Shown in pieces: positions 12,120 to 24,050 of a stretch of 64,000 nucleotides of DNA. Under the pieces are notes generated by a model. That model was given only the letters and a program-made list of their open reading frames with translations. It did no database searches and was not told where the DNA came from. Every line of letters begins with the position of its first letter. The stretch's first letter is position 1. The stretch is taken from NCBI GenBank assembly GCA_039881145.1, contig JAYKKI010000052.1, positions 7,507,501-7,571,500 of the forward strand. Reading direction: 5' to 3'. This DNA is from Druceiella hillmani. Its lineage: Eukaryota > Arthropoda > Insecta > Lepidoptera > Hepialidae. Both the position numbers and the translations under genes were made by a program.

Positions 12120-13565
12120 CTTAAATTATTTTTAATATTAGAAAGAATAAAAACACTATTTGTATAATTATTTTAATAACATTTAATTGTTTAAAGGGAG
12201 TGGCAAAGACCAAATTTAAAAACAATTTTTTTTTCTAATTACAAAAATTTATAAGTCTTTTTCTTTAAAAGGTTTTATTTTAAAGATAAAGAAAAATTTT
12301 AAAGTTAAAAAATTTGGAGACATGGTTATTATCGTAACGAATGTTTTACTCTTGGCATTATTGGCTTTTTTCCTTACGTAACAAATTGTGTTTAATTAAT
12401 TACTCAATTAAAACACTTCGTCACCACAATGATAATTCGACATTTTATTGCTTCTTATTTTATATGTCTGAATATTATATTTAGGTACTGGATTTATTTT
12501 TTGTGTTTCAAATAAATCTACGCTTTGTGGTTATCGTAGAACAAAAGCTTAATTCATTTTATTCGATGTCTATAGAGTTTTTTTATTCGATAATCGTGAG
12601 TTTTTTCTCTCCTGTACTAGTTTTTACTATGTTTCTAAAGTTTATATTATAGTTTTGTCGGCGAACGATTTCTAAATAATTCAAAAAAGTTAACGAAATT
12701 GAAGGTCAGTCAAAATATTACCTCAAAATTTATTTTCATTAGCTATCAACTGCTAAGTGTCATAACCTAGTTAATCTGAAATTAATTTGAATGTAGGTGC
12801 AATAAAGCGAAATAATAATACCACAGAAACAAAACTCCTTCGAATAAATTTCTATTTGGAAAAAGTGAAGTGTATGTATAAAAATTTTAAATTCGAGACA
12901 GTACAGTAAATAAATATAATATAAACAATAATGTGGATTATGTTACGTATCATATATACGTAATATAATATATTAACGAGACATATTGGAGAATAAACGA
13001 AGCGTACGACAGCGTTACACGGTAACAAAAATAAACTGCTAGTCTCTATATTTATCACCCTAGTACTTGTTAAGGGTAGATGGAAATGAGCACAGAAAAT
13101 TATGGAGTACTCACAAAGCTACAGAGTGAGTGAGATAAATATAATATGCTTATGATATTGCTCAATATGGCAAAGTACTTTCGTGTCTGATTGCTACAAT
13201 AAATTAACCTAAAAGATTTAGGAAAACAGCAAAGCGAGGCAACTCCCTGGAACGCTTGTTATAAATAGCGTTAGGAGGATGGTAAGGCATTCTTCGGTAG
13301 TGGGACTGAATATGCATTTATGGTAATGTAGCACCGTACCATGTGAGCGAGTCACTCGAGTGCTCATCGTCATTCTTCGAACGTGTGGGCCACACATGCT
13401 ACATTGCGTATTACGTGTTGATATTAGCGCAAATATTGGCTCCGGCCACTTGCAAAAAAAAAAGAATTAAAAGAATTAAAAGAAGAAAAAAGAATATTTC
13501 GTTAAGTGCTTCGGGTTGGATATTTGTTGGAAATACGTCATAAATATGATTTAATGTAAACCTAC
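12120..13565. other. AT-rich stretch with one weak open frame
   Basis: The block from about 13330 to 13445 is GC-richer. It opens on plus as a short frame with a hydrophobic segment (CYIAYYVLILAQILA) followed by a lysine/arginine run. The latter is encoded by AAAAG-type simple sequence, so I do not call it a gene. Nothing else is visible. Confidence 0.4.
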
Positions 13566-13568
13566 AAC

Positions 13569-13716
13569 GGGGTATGTGAGTGCGCATGTGAGCTTGTCTG
13601 CATGTATGTGTGTGCATGCGCGCGCGTTCGCGCATGCGCGCCCGTTTTTGTGTGTGTACGCGCGCGTGTGTGCTTATGTGTCTGCATGCGTGTGTGCATG
13701 CGTGTGTGCTTGCCTT
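13569..13716. repeat. TG/CG/CATG simple-sequence tract
   Basis: About 150 bases of TGTG, CGCG, GCATGCG and TGCATG variants. The apparent cysteine/valine-rich or histidine/arginine-rich frames across it are translations of simple repeat, not proteins. Confidence 0.93.
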
Positions 13717-14793
13717 TCTTTCTCATTGATTCTGCAGACGCGCTCGTTTCCCGTTACTTTTGGTACGTGTTATTTTCTATTGGTACTTCATTGAACAATT
13801 CTTTTTGGTTCATAAATTTTAAACTTCATTTTTGGCACGTTATCAAAAAATTGTGAGAATGAAATTTTCGATATATGTCGACGCAACCAAAATCGAGAGG
13901 GTGAAGTTATTCACTAAATGTATGTTTATATGCGTTTAGTGACTGAAACTATATTAATGGTAGTTAATAGATATTCGTAAATACACAACGCGTATTTCAT
14001 ATTAATATAAATCTGTCAAAAATGTACTATTAAATAATATTTTTTAGTAACTGAAAGTTAATAGTGGCCCATGTTATAAGAATCATTTAATTATTGGGAA
14101 TATTCTTGACAGAAATAGTGCTTATAATTTTTTAAAAATACTTTTTAAATGTATGTCTATAAGTGAGATTAATAAACTATTACCTAATTGTTAATTAAAT
14201 GCTTAAATTAAAAATAATTATAAATTTTCAGCGCATTGAATATTTAATTTTCAAATAATAATCATTTTATATCTAGATAAAGAGATCAATTTTTTACCTG
14301 CTAGATCACATGGTGCGAAACGGCCTCACGTCTACTTGTAGAACATTCACGCCAAATGGCCACACGGTTCGCATCCCGTAAGAAGTTGTCGCATTAGATA
14401 AAAATATATTGACCATATGAAACATTTTAACATTTAGTTAGACTAGAAGTCAGTTATCCGAGCTTATATTATGAATCATAATATGTGGTTTACTTTTTAA
14501 TTCCGAGTTTTGTTACTCAATCATGCTGCAACAGACAAATCTATTATGATTAAATTTGACAGAGAGGTATCATCGATTTTTAATGTATTGGTTAATTTGT
14601 TTCATAAAAGCACAATTGGGAATTAATGAGAATATTACATCAAAGATTAAGTAATATAAGATACTCTTCATGGCCTTTGATTCGTCATCTCCTTTTTATA
14701 TCTGTTTCTGTGTGAGGCTCTTGAAAATATCATTCTTACCGTTCATGTAAATAATATAAAATGTATAGGGTGCATATTTTGATCAATTTTATT
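13717..14793. other. AT-rich stretch, nothing supported
   Basis: A GC-richer patch at about 14305-14390 contains CATCCCGTAAGAAG, a donor-like string. No open frame of useful length accompanies it. Confidence 0.45.
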
Positions 14794-14828
14794 AATTTTA
14801 TACACAACTGTAAGTTGTGTATAAAATT
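14794..14828. repeat. perfect 16-bp hairpin
   Basis: AATTTTATACACAACT (14794-14809), loop GTA, exact reverse complement (14813-14828). One of several very tight, perfect hairpins in this window (also 3103 and 10633). Confidence 0.9.
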
Positions 14829-15736
14829 ATGTCGTATTCATATTTTGGCGTCCTACGGTCGCTTTAGCTTATATAAATATACACAACATGGTTCAAATGT
14901 TACTTATGTAAGGTAGGTTACATATCTCTGATTCTTTTTCAGAGATTACTCTGTACTTTAGTACTCTCATAAGTTAACATTTCTCCAATATACATTTTCA
15001 GAAAGCATGACATAAAAAGCAAGATAACCGAGCACTTGCTTCACAAAACTATTAAATAACACATAATAAAAGTCATCATGCAATAGAAACAAAAGAATGT
15101 GTTATCGTTTCATTTATTACAAGAAATATGGTAGATATTAGAACAAAAATATAATTTTGTAAAGACGTACTTAATCACTTCATAAAGGTTTCTATTTGAA
15201 ATCCTTGCTCACGAAATGAACTTCAAATAAATTTAAATAATGGATTTTAAAACTTTCCTAATATTGCACAATAACTTTATTTACAACGCTCAATTCCAAA
15301 TCATCTAACAAATATTTTCAATGTTTACAAATATTTAAGTTGAATATGAAAATTTTAAATTAAACTTCCGCAGAAAGTTTCAGTGTTAATTATTGCCTTT
15401 TCCTGTCATAACTCTCGGAAGTAACGAAACTTGACAATAAATTAACGACTTTCAATAACAATTACATTGCCATAATCAAGTATTCAAATTGACGCGACTC
15501 TTGCGATGTTAATAATCTTGGTTAGCTGACTCACTAAAATGTTTTGATTTTCTTTGAAATCGTGATGGATTTATGTAGATATGTCAAGACCTCATTAGGT
15601 AACCTAAGAAACAAAATACTATTAGAGAATGCATTTTTTATTGTTGACAATAAATATTAGGAAATAAGGTCATTTTTTCTTCTTCAGATATTCATAAAAA
15701 AAAATATTTTCTTCTAGTGACATCTAAAATCCACTA

Positions 15737-15917
15737 TCGTCTCGCTCGGGTTTAATCCACCACTGGACAATTTTTCTATGTTAAACTTTCTTGTACTATT
15801 CGATAATTGGATATTTCTCATGTCGATCGGCTCAGGTTCAAACCACCACAGGACAATTTACTATTCGAAACAATCTTTTAATATTCGATAATTGGATATT
15901 TCTCAAGTCAATCGGGA
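15737..15917 (+). repeat. tandem duplication, about 85 bp
   Basis: ATTCGATAATTGGATATTTC at about 15798 recurs at about 15883. The preceding GGTTTAATCCACCACTGGACAA recurs in shortened and mutated form (GGTTCAAACCACCACAGGAC at about 15836). The two units are moderately diverged. Noncoding. Confidence 0.8.
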
Positions 15918-16131
15918 CTTTATTGATTATATATGCTGCAGTATTAGCCATTTATATTTCACTGTATTTATTTAAAAATTCACATATATTCAAATAGCAA
16001 AAATCGTTAACTCAATATTGTGTTTATCTCTCTACGTGAAGCTCAAAAAATGTTTGAACCAAACAGTCAAAAGAGATTCCAGAACTTAACTTCAACGCCA
16101 TTTTGCTAACATTCTAACACCCAATTGACAT

Positions 16132-16460
16132 TCAACAGGACTCGAAACACTCTTTAGCGAACATTAGAGTAACTATCTCCAATAAAGCCTCCTTATGTCG
16201 GCCATTAGCTCCGATGTCGACGCGATAAGACAAAAAATGTGTAATAAAAGGGGCATTACTGGCTGTCCACAGCCTAAAGAGACTTCGCAACATAGACCTA
16301 ATGACCAGTTGTTTCATTAACTTGTGACTTGTTTTAGTTTGTTGTGAATACAACTTCGTTACTTGGCTAACGAGTTGTCTAGTGGATTGAATGGGGCGGC
16401 TCACTAAGCTTAGATTAAAGTTGGGCCGTCGAAGCAACTCTCGTGGCTTGAGCGAATTTC
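16132..16460 (-). CDS. unidentified open frame, GC-richer block
   Basis: The minus strand is open for about 100 codons to a TGA near 16132, without an ATG at the start. The block is GC-richer than its surroundings. The predicted peptide is basic at first (RELLRRPNFNLSLVSRP, STRQLVSQVTKLYSQQ) and ends FITHFLSYRVDIGANGRHKE then ALLEIVTLMFAKECFESC. I see no signal peptide, conserved motif or convincing splice sites, and I do not recognise it. It could be an exon, part of a transposon ORF or chance. The length and composition make chance somewhat less likely than for neighbouring frames. Confidence 0.22.
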
Positions 16461-17170
16461 TTACGGGTTGCTCGTTTTAAGGCTTATGGAAAATCCTTAC
16501 ATTGAATGAATTTTATTTGTCCTTTTTTCCTATGTCTTTTTATTTGGAATTTTGTGATAATAAAATACTGCGTTTGTAGTAACACTCGATTACAAATATC
16601 ATTCATAGAATTATTACAAATAGGTTCGTCTAACGTAGCGATATTTATAAAATAAAAGTAAATTACTTTTGTCAAACGAGCTTTACATTAAAGCATAGTG
16701 TATCTTTCTTAATTTTATTTTGCCGTACCTCTCGCTTTTTAAATACTGTAGAAATATCTATATTTTCAATGTTTATCTTAGTTTCATACTTATAATATCT
16801 TTGAAACAAAAATTGTTTACTATATTTTATTAAATTCTTTTATTACTCTGGACTTGTTTTATTTTGAATTATTGTATACAATTATAAACATTTTTATATA
16901 CTTGCATCATATTTTGCTTGTTTATTCTATTAGTAACGGAAAGTTATCTTATTTTACTTTTTTAAATAGTTTATCAAAACAGTAATAAATTAAAAAATTA
17001 ACTTCATGTTTAATTTTTTGGTATCTCCACTGCATGTGATTAGGGATGCAAGTGACCCATCACTGCCAGCCGTTGATGCAAAGTCAAGTGTGTATTATGA
17101 TTGCAGCACAATGTGGTTATATCGAATTCTGCGCGATTTGTATATAAAGCCCAATAAACATTCAAAACTT

Positions 17171-17363
17171 AATGAAACTACGTGATGTAGTATTATTTCT
17201 ACTTTCTTTACGTTCTTTACCCCGCATTAGGTTTCGTTGTATTACAACATCTTCAGGTGGGTTAATAGCAAAGAACTTAAAGAAAGTAGAAATAATACTA
17301 CATCACGTAGTTTCATTTAATTGTGAATAATGAATTTCTACCAAATTAACGCCAAATATATTC
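17171..17363 (-). mobile_element. snap-back element, copy 2 (family S, minus)
   Basis: Palindromic arms AATGAAACTACGTGATGTAG... and ...CTACATCACGTAGTTTCATT bracket a shortened interior in which much of one arm's inner half is missing. The 45-base head lies on the right in reverse complement and ends CGCCAAATATATTC at 17363. The tail end on the left is truncated. The orientation is therefore opposite to copies 1, 3 and 4. Confidence 0.85.
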
Positions 17364-18490
17364 AATATTCCAATAAACATGTTGCATTTTGGCGGACAAT
17401 TTGATCTTTATGTTTGTTAGGCTTAAAATAAAGATGCTCTATTTTAAATAATCTTATGCATGAAAGTTACATGTCAGTCCACCATGTTAGTGTGTGGGAT
17501 GTTATTCAAATATTACAATTTAAATAGGGCATAGATTTGTTATGTTTTGTCTAATATGGAACATTAAATTTTGTCGCCGTATGAAATAGGAGTATATGAA
17601 TTAAAAATATACATGCGTTTAGTGATAGTTTGAACTAATAACATTTGCGTTAATTGAACAAAGAAATATAAATTATGTTCTGATTATATAGAAATATTAT
17701 AATCCAAAAAGTATTTTTGATAGAGAATGATTTAAAAGATCATCATCCAAAATGATCTATTAGTTTACCAGTCAAGAAATAGTCGAATGTAGATTCAGTA
17801 TTTGATTATAGGTTCAAATTTGAACTTTAAATCATTTGTAACCAGGCTCTATTTCCTTCATACAAAATTTGAATATTTTTAAGGGATAACTATGTAATAA
17901 AGAGTGATTTTAGTACATAGGGCAGCATCTAATAGCGTGGTTTTGAATTTGATAGTATCAGCACAAGCTTCATACCTAGAATAAAGTATAACTATGGAAA
18001 ATTAATCACATCATCTAGCGAGGCGTAATTATAATTAATTTTGGTTCTTTACAATAATATTAATCTGTTCACTAATGATTAGGAAAAAACGTTCAGAAAA
18101 AAGATTACATGTCCCATGAATTTTTTTTCAGATATTTGAATAGTTTAATATCATGATATTGTTGAGTGCTATTGTACAATTATATTTTAAATGCTAGAAT
18201 TGTAGTAACATTGAGAGTGCAGAATGAGATTTGACCGCAGCATGAGCCAAAAAAAGAGGAAAGTAACCTTCTCCGCAAAACATTCCTAATTTTTTTACAA
18301 AGATAAAAGTAATTTACGTCAGAAAAAACGAAATTCCGTTAAAATCGGTAAGGAAAATAAATTGGGCATTTACGCGTCGGACCATGCATAAATAGGTTTC
18401 TACAGTGTTTTCGCAAAATTTCAAATTGTTGATATTTTTTAAATTCTTGAGTTGTGCTTATAGGTCCCACGAAGGTCTACAGCAACTTTA
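17364..18490. other. AT-rich stretch, nothing supported
   Basis: No supported gene or repeat. Confidence 0.5.
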
Positions 18491-18586
18491 TAGGTATAGT
18501 AGTATATATATAATAGGTATATGTATGGTTACTTAATAGGTATAGTAGTATGTATAGTAGTATATATAGGTATAGTATTAGTCCAA
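18491..18586 (+). repeat. degenerate TAGGTATAGTAGTATATA tandem repeat
   Basis: Variants of AGGTATAGTAGTAT recur at about 18492, 18538, 18555 and 18568. Open frames across it are simple-repeat translations. Confidence 0.85.
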
Positions 18587-18589
18587 CTT

Positions 18590-19630
18590 TTGGGGGACTT
18601 GATGTCGCTATTCATTTTCTGTTTGTTGTTTTAATGATATATTGCATAATATATAAATCATTTATAATAATTAACCTTAAGTACATAAGCAAACTTAGTC
18701 GCGTAATAATATATTCCTGCATCATTTTCACTCTATACATGTGCCTTAAATGTTTTATTATCAAGTTCAAAACTAACGAAATTTAAATACTCGAAATAAT
18801 TTTATTTGAAAGTATTTTATTAATAAAGTAATATTGTCATTAATCTTCTTTATAAATGACACCCCGGTCATTTTTGAATATTTTCTAAAAATTTATTACA
18901 AATTGTTGAAGCTGAATATTTTATAAACAGAACCAAAAACTGACAATTTGTAAATATATAATTACTTCATTAAAAAGAACTTTTCTATTGACACAATAGG
19001 GTATGCCAATTTTAAATCTTCCTAGCAATATCTAATCTAATCTAAAATAAAGTCTGCTAATTTTTTTCACAATTAATAAGGGTGGGTGAAAGTGCTTTTA
19101 AAAAATTTCTGCTTCGTAATAATTTAAAATTATATGTCAATTAAGTTTATTACTTTATAGCTATTAAATCCTCTACTTTCAAAATATCATGTATACGGGT
19201 CTAAAATACAGAAACTATGATGATATGACAAACAGATGGTGTAACAAAAATTTGAGGGTTCTTGTTTTGAATACACAATCCTAAAAATAACGTGGATGAT
19301 AAAAATATGGTGGGTTATGGGAAAGTCTTTAGAAAATTTCTATTATAAGGAACTTAGTCTCATGCACGTGGGTCCCGGTTGCTTCATTCCGATGACGTTT
19401 CTATTGAGTAAAATTACACAACTCTTTTGGGTGTTTATGTCAATAAGAGAGGCTTAAATATTTATAAGGATTTTCAAAATTTAATAAGCAAAATGCTGAT
19501 CAAATAATCTCGTTTTTGTGTGGTTGTTCTGGAATTTTTCTAAAAAACCGCATAAAATAGTGGTCTAAATACAAACGTTGAACGAAAAGTTCAGTTGTCC
19601 TTTTGAAATGCTGAGAGAAGGTAAAAATAA
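18590..19630. other. AT-rich stretch, nothing supported
   Basis: No supported gene or repeat before the frame beginning at 19633. Confidence 0.5.
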
Positions 19631-19632
19631 AC

Positions 19633-19873
19633 ATGTCTGAAGTTAATGTATTGGGGATTGACCGAAAGATTACAAATAACTTTAATCGAAAAAAACCCAA
19701 GTGTCCGAGGAAATCGAATTATTATTTCGAAAATTAATGGTTAGAAAAGATTTAAAAAATGAAAAAACTGGTGATAAATATTCTATACGGCTCTTAAATT
19801 ATTTACATCACTGGACTAGTATTTTTAATAGTAACAAAAGATTGTTTGAAACTAAAATGGAAAATGAAGTATT
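19633..19873 (+). pseudogene. unknown charged ORF, frameshifted and split by insertion
   Basis: A frame beginning ATG at 19633 (MSEVNVLGIDRKITNNFNRK) reaches an A-run at about 19689-19695. After a one-base slip there, it could continue into the frame at 19701 onward (SEEIELLFRKLMVRKDLKN, then YSIRLLNYLHHWTSIFNSN and ETKMENEV). Family S copy 3 interrupts that second frame at 19873. Beyond the insertion and its 14-bp duplication the same frame continues for about seven codons to a TGA at about 20167. The peptide is rich in lysine, glutamate and asparagine and matches nothing I know. The frame continuity across the inserted element is seen directly; that it once encoded a protein is inference. 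Confidence 0.28.
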
Positions 19874-20131
19874 GAATACATTTGGCGTTAATTTTGTAGA
19901 AATTCATTATTCACAATTAAATGAAACTACGTGACGTAATATTATCTCTGCTTTGTTTAAGATTTTTACCGCGACCTAAGTTGTATTACAACATCTTTAG
20001 GTGTGCCATTAGCATCTTTGCTAATAGCCCACCTGTAGATGTTGTAGATAATACAATAAAACTTAGGTCGTGGTAAAAAATTTATAAGAAATAGAAATAA
20101 TACTACAACACGTAGTTTTATTTAATTGCGA
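19874..20131 (+). mobile_element. snap-back element, copy 3 (family S) with 14-bp target duplication
   Basis: The head GAATACATTTGGCGTTAATT starts immediately after GAAAATGAAGTATT (19860-19873). The palindrome spans about 19915-20127, and the tail TTGCGA ends at about 20131. The identical 14-mer GAAAATGAAGTATT follows at 20132-20145. A 14-bp duplication with asymmetric head and tail fits insertion by target-primed reverse transcription (as for SINEs) better than cut-and-paste transposition. The element carries no coding frame and no A-tail that I can see. Confidence 0.88.
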
Positions 20132-20259
20132 GAAAATGAAGTATTAAAGAGAGTCGAAAACGGTTGATTTAAAAAATTTAACTAGTGAACAATTCTCACA
20201 TGTGTGTCATAATTCATGAAAAACTTAGTTTACCATGCGATTCATTAATGAACATAAAA

Positions 20260-20905
20260 TAATAAATTAACTTGAGCCGGATTATAAATACGGTTGGTAA
20301 AATCTAAATTAAATTAAATAATAAAATTTCAAAAGTTAAAATTGTTTTCTCATAGCGAACAGTAACAAATTTAATCTTTTTTCCAGGATTTCATTTAATT
20401 ATTAAAAAATTTAAAAGAATACCCAGCGTCCAATTTAATATAAGCACGTATATATAATGGATTCTTAAATTTACTAAACCAATCTGAATTTATTAAACTA
20501 TTAATTAATATTGAAAATAAATGAATAGGCTTTAAATTTATTTTAATTTATTAATTTTAATTATTAAATAAATACTTAAGTAATAATTTATAATTTAAAA
20601 TGCCAATAAATACATATCAAAATTTAATCTCGCTTAGATAAATACACTTAAAACCTATTTTAAATTACTTATAAGCACTACTTCTATCACGAATATTCAC
20701 AAGAAATAAATGCTTTTCATTATATAGGCCACTCTTAAATTTAAATTACTAAAAATAATATTTGAAAGCATAGACATAACTTAGATTCTCATGAACATAA
20801 AACACGTATCGTGTATTTACAACTGTCAATTTTTAGTGCATCGTGTGCGAATCTTAAAATTTCCCTCTCATCATTTTTTCATAACGTGTATAAAGAAACA
20901 TACCT
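20260..20905 (+). mobile_element. family M repeat, copy 2 (left end diverged)
   Basis: The right end, TCTCATCATTTTTTCATAAC, is at about 20866-20885. The interior string CCAATTTAATATAAGCACGT at about 20430 corresponds to TCAATTTAATATAAATACCT at about 32398. GGTTGGTAAAATCTAAATT at about 20293 corresponds to GGCTGGTAAAATATAAATG at about 32201. The conserved left end seen at 10291 and 32072 is not recognisable here. Noncoding. Confidence 0.55.
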
Positions 20906-20909
20906 TGAA

Positions 20910-22200
20910 AAATATTCTCATATTTAATAATAATATTATGTTGTTATAATATTTAAAAAAACATTAAAAGAAGATTTAAGATTTACATCTTAAGGTCGCG
21001 CCTATTGTGTGCGATAGGTACTCACTTCACGAGTAAATGTTAGTAAAAGTAAAAATGTCTTGTAACATGGTACCGAACACACATTGTGTGAGGGACTACA
21101 CTGATTTATTCATAAATATTCTAGAAATTTCCAAACAGGAATATCTTCGCAAATGTTTTAAAGAATAAAGCAGAAAAAAGGTGGTCAAATTTGTTTCATA
21201 GAAGTTGCCCATTGCAGACTAATAAAAGATAATCTGAAATAGCTGGCAACATTTGGCTTCGAATTTTTTGGAAAATTCAAATATTGTCTACAATATATTA
21301 AGATGTTATTTTGCTACGGCTGCTCGATTTAAATATTTAAATCAAAAACAAAACGTAAGCCATTGGTTTATAACATGTATTAATGTATTGATACGTTAGC
21401 AATATAATATTGTATGCATTATAAAATAAACTTATTATAAACATAAAAGCTTGTACCTTCGACCACGACTTTATAGGAGTGGGGACGTACATCCCCTAGT
21501 ATAATGAGAATACGTTCACTTGTCCTCGTAAAACGTCTTAACATGGCAAGATTCTAACGGTGCAGGTTTACCTCTAACATTGCCGCTTAATTACAGTTGA
21601 TACGTGTAACATGTTTCCAAAATGCAAACTGTCATCTTCCCCTTTATTTGTATTTACAAACATTTGAATTTCTGTTAGCATGTGAAAGTAATCCGAGCGT
21701 TTTATTTCAGTTACCTTGACACCATTAAATTCGCGCTGATTATTGGTTGGGAAATTCGCATAATTATATTTATTATATTTGTTAAGGCACGCACAAATTT
21801 CATGTTTACTCAAATATTATTGGAAGTTTTGAACATACGTCAACATTTTGCAATAAAAAAATTAAATAAGCAAAGATTGAACTCATAGCTAGTTATGATT
21901 AACGAGAAGATTTTCTAAAATCTTATGTAAAAAACAGCTTGTTTCGCTCAAAGTTGTTATTTCATGTCGGATAATATGATTGAGAAATCGTCATTTAAAT
22001 ATATCATAAAAACAAATAAGTTCCTAATTTCAACTAATGTTATAGTAAACAAATATAATAAAATTTAAATTTAATGTTTTTTGAATTGATGGTTTTTGGC
22101 AACACGAAGAGAACAAATCTCTACACACTTTAAAATTCAGAAAGTAATATTCGAAGAATATAAAGTAAAATTTCATTCAAATTTTGTTAGTATCATGTTT
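20910..22200. other. AT-rich stretch with one possible coding fragment
   Basis: On the minus strand 21574-21813 is open for 79 codons with reasonable composition (HEICACLNKYNKYNYANFP, VKVTEIKRSDYFHMLTEI, GEDDSLHFGNMLHVSTV). I do not recognise it and see no splice signals that fix it, so I leave it unassigned. The block at 21460-21600 is slightly GC-richer. Confidence 0.35.
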
Positions 22201-22205
22201 TTAAA

Positions 22206-22208
22206 TAC

Positions 22209-22274
<66 letters not shown>

Positions 22275-22276
22275 AT
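22206..22276. repeat. compound (TA)n(TG)n microsatellite
   Basis: A TA tract passes into about eight TG units, the same arrangement as at 9047-9124. Confidence 0.95.
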
Positions 22277-22279
22277 ATT

Positions 22280-22871
22280 ATTTTGATGATTTGACATTGA
22301 GTAAGATATATTTATCAAATATGTATGTTCGTATATTATGTATTATTCTCGCTCCTTCCCATTAGTGACCATCTTTTTAGTTAATTTATATAAATAAAAG
22401 AAACATGCCGTGAGACGCACGCGACGTGAATAAACAAGTATTGTCAACGGCCGGTATATAATTGATACATTTTGTTGTCAATTCTTCGACGTCTACTAAA
22501 CAGGTTCGATCGTTCTGAATTAATTACGTTGAAATTATTTGATATTCATGTTAAATTTTAATAATATAACGTGCAACGAAGACGAATAGAGTAGCCGGCG
22601 GCCGACAGCTACCGATTTTTGTCGTCAGATATTGTCGGTGGCCGGTTTCATCTCTGATAAACGCATATATCTAAAGGCGATGCCGGAGACGAAATATCTT
22701 CCTTTCCCATTAGCATAAGTTTAGTCGTATATTCCATCTTTTTCTCCGTATATTCCATCGTATATTCCATATATTGTTAAAATATTAGATATCACATTTC
22801 TTATTTTATTTCATTCCTTTCGGATGATTTAATTACATCCTAATCACTCATATTCCAGGAAAACTTAGAAC

Positions 22872-22872
<1 letters not shown>
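22280..22872. other. non-coding stretch with GC-rich patch
   Basis: A GC-rich patch at about 22590-22645 contains GTAGCCGGCGGCCGACAGC and GTCGGTGGCCGG. CGTATATTCCAT is repeated three times at about 22726-22770. No gene assigned. Confidence 0.45.

Positions 22873-22930
<58 letters not shown>
22873..22930. repeat. (TA)n microsatellite
   Basis: About 28 uninterrupted TA units preceded by GTGTG and followed by ACACATAAATGTGTG. Confidence 0.96.
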
Positions 22931-22933
<3 letters not shown>

Positions 22934-23510
22934 AATGTGTGTTTTATTCCAGTCTACAGGCACATTATATTTACGACATCTCTAAGTGGCGTTATTTCAT
23001 TTTGATACCATATATATTTACTTGAGAAGCTTTATTTTATTTTATGTTTTAATGCTGTTGGATGATATTAGCATCGCTAGACGGTCTCGTCCTTTTGTGT
23101 TCATTTAACCTTTAGTTTAAATCTTGTAAGATACATCAAAGAATAATATAAAATAAAAAGTAAAATTTAATCACCTAAGTTTGTTTTTTCTTTGCACATA
23201 ACCATTTTTTATTTACACATATTACTCTCAAATCCATTTAAATAGTTATAAAAGGTGAAACGCTTACAATTTTCAAGGAAATGAATTATATATAGCCTTC
23301 GTAAGCAATCTGGTAGATCAGCCAGCGAAGAGCACGTGTCTATTTCAGACTATACTCAACTTACCACCGTTATCGGTCATATACCAGAAATAATATATCG
23401 CATTAAAATTAATAAGTTTGCTTGATTTTCTACTTTGATTTTACGCTTTCTTTGCTTTAAATTATTATTCTATTTCATTAGATAAAAAATGTTTTAAATT
23501 AGATAAAAAT

Positions 23511-23745
23511 TTTTTGTGTCAAAATATTTACAATCTAAACACGACCTTTTATATGAACCAAAAGAATGCCACTTCGTTGTTGGGTTTGTTTTACGTTGAA
23601 TACTTCTGGAAAACTAACGTCATAAAATTTTTTTGTGTCAAAATATTTACAATCTAAACACGACCTTTTATGTAAACCAAAAGAATGCCACTTCGTTGTT
23701 AGGTTTGTTTTACGTTGAATACTTCTGGAAAACTAACGTCATAAA
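23511..23745 (+). repeat. tandem duplication, 119-bp unit
   Basis: A unit starting TTTTTGTGTCAAAATATTTA at 23511 is repeated at 23630 with only a few differences (for example TATATGAACC versus TATGTAAACC, and TTGGG versus TTAGG). Both units end CTAACGTCATAAA. The high identity implies a young duplication. Noncoding. Confidence 0.95.
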
Positions 23746-24050
23746 CGGTTAACGACAAGTGAAATAGTTTGTCGAAAAGCTACGCTATGACTTTATGAGT
23801 ACTAGTTTGACATCGGTTAAGCTCGATGCGTCCCATTTATATTGAGAAATATTTCCGTAACCTGTTGTGCAATTGAACGTATGTTACGGGCTTATGAGCT
23901 ATTTATTTTTTTTCATTTTGATTATAGTTCTTGTGAGTTTTTCCACTAAGTTAAAAGTAGTACGAGTGATGAAAGAATTTATTGCCTTTAAGTATCAATG
24001 TTTTGGTTTGTTATTTCATAAGTGTATATTTATTGAGATAAAGAACTGTG

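Noticed and set aside
13576..13856. Cysteine/valine-rich and histidine-rich open frames
   Set aside because: Translations of TG/CG simple sequence on both strands; not proteins. The same holds for 62876-63079, 22096-22365 and 48552-48743.
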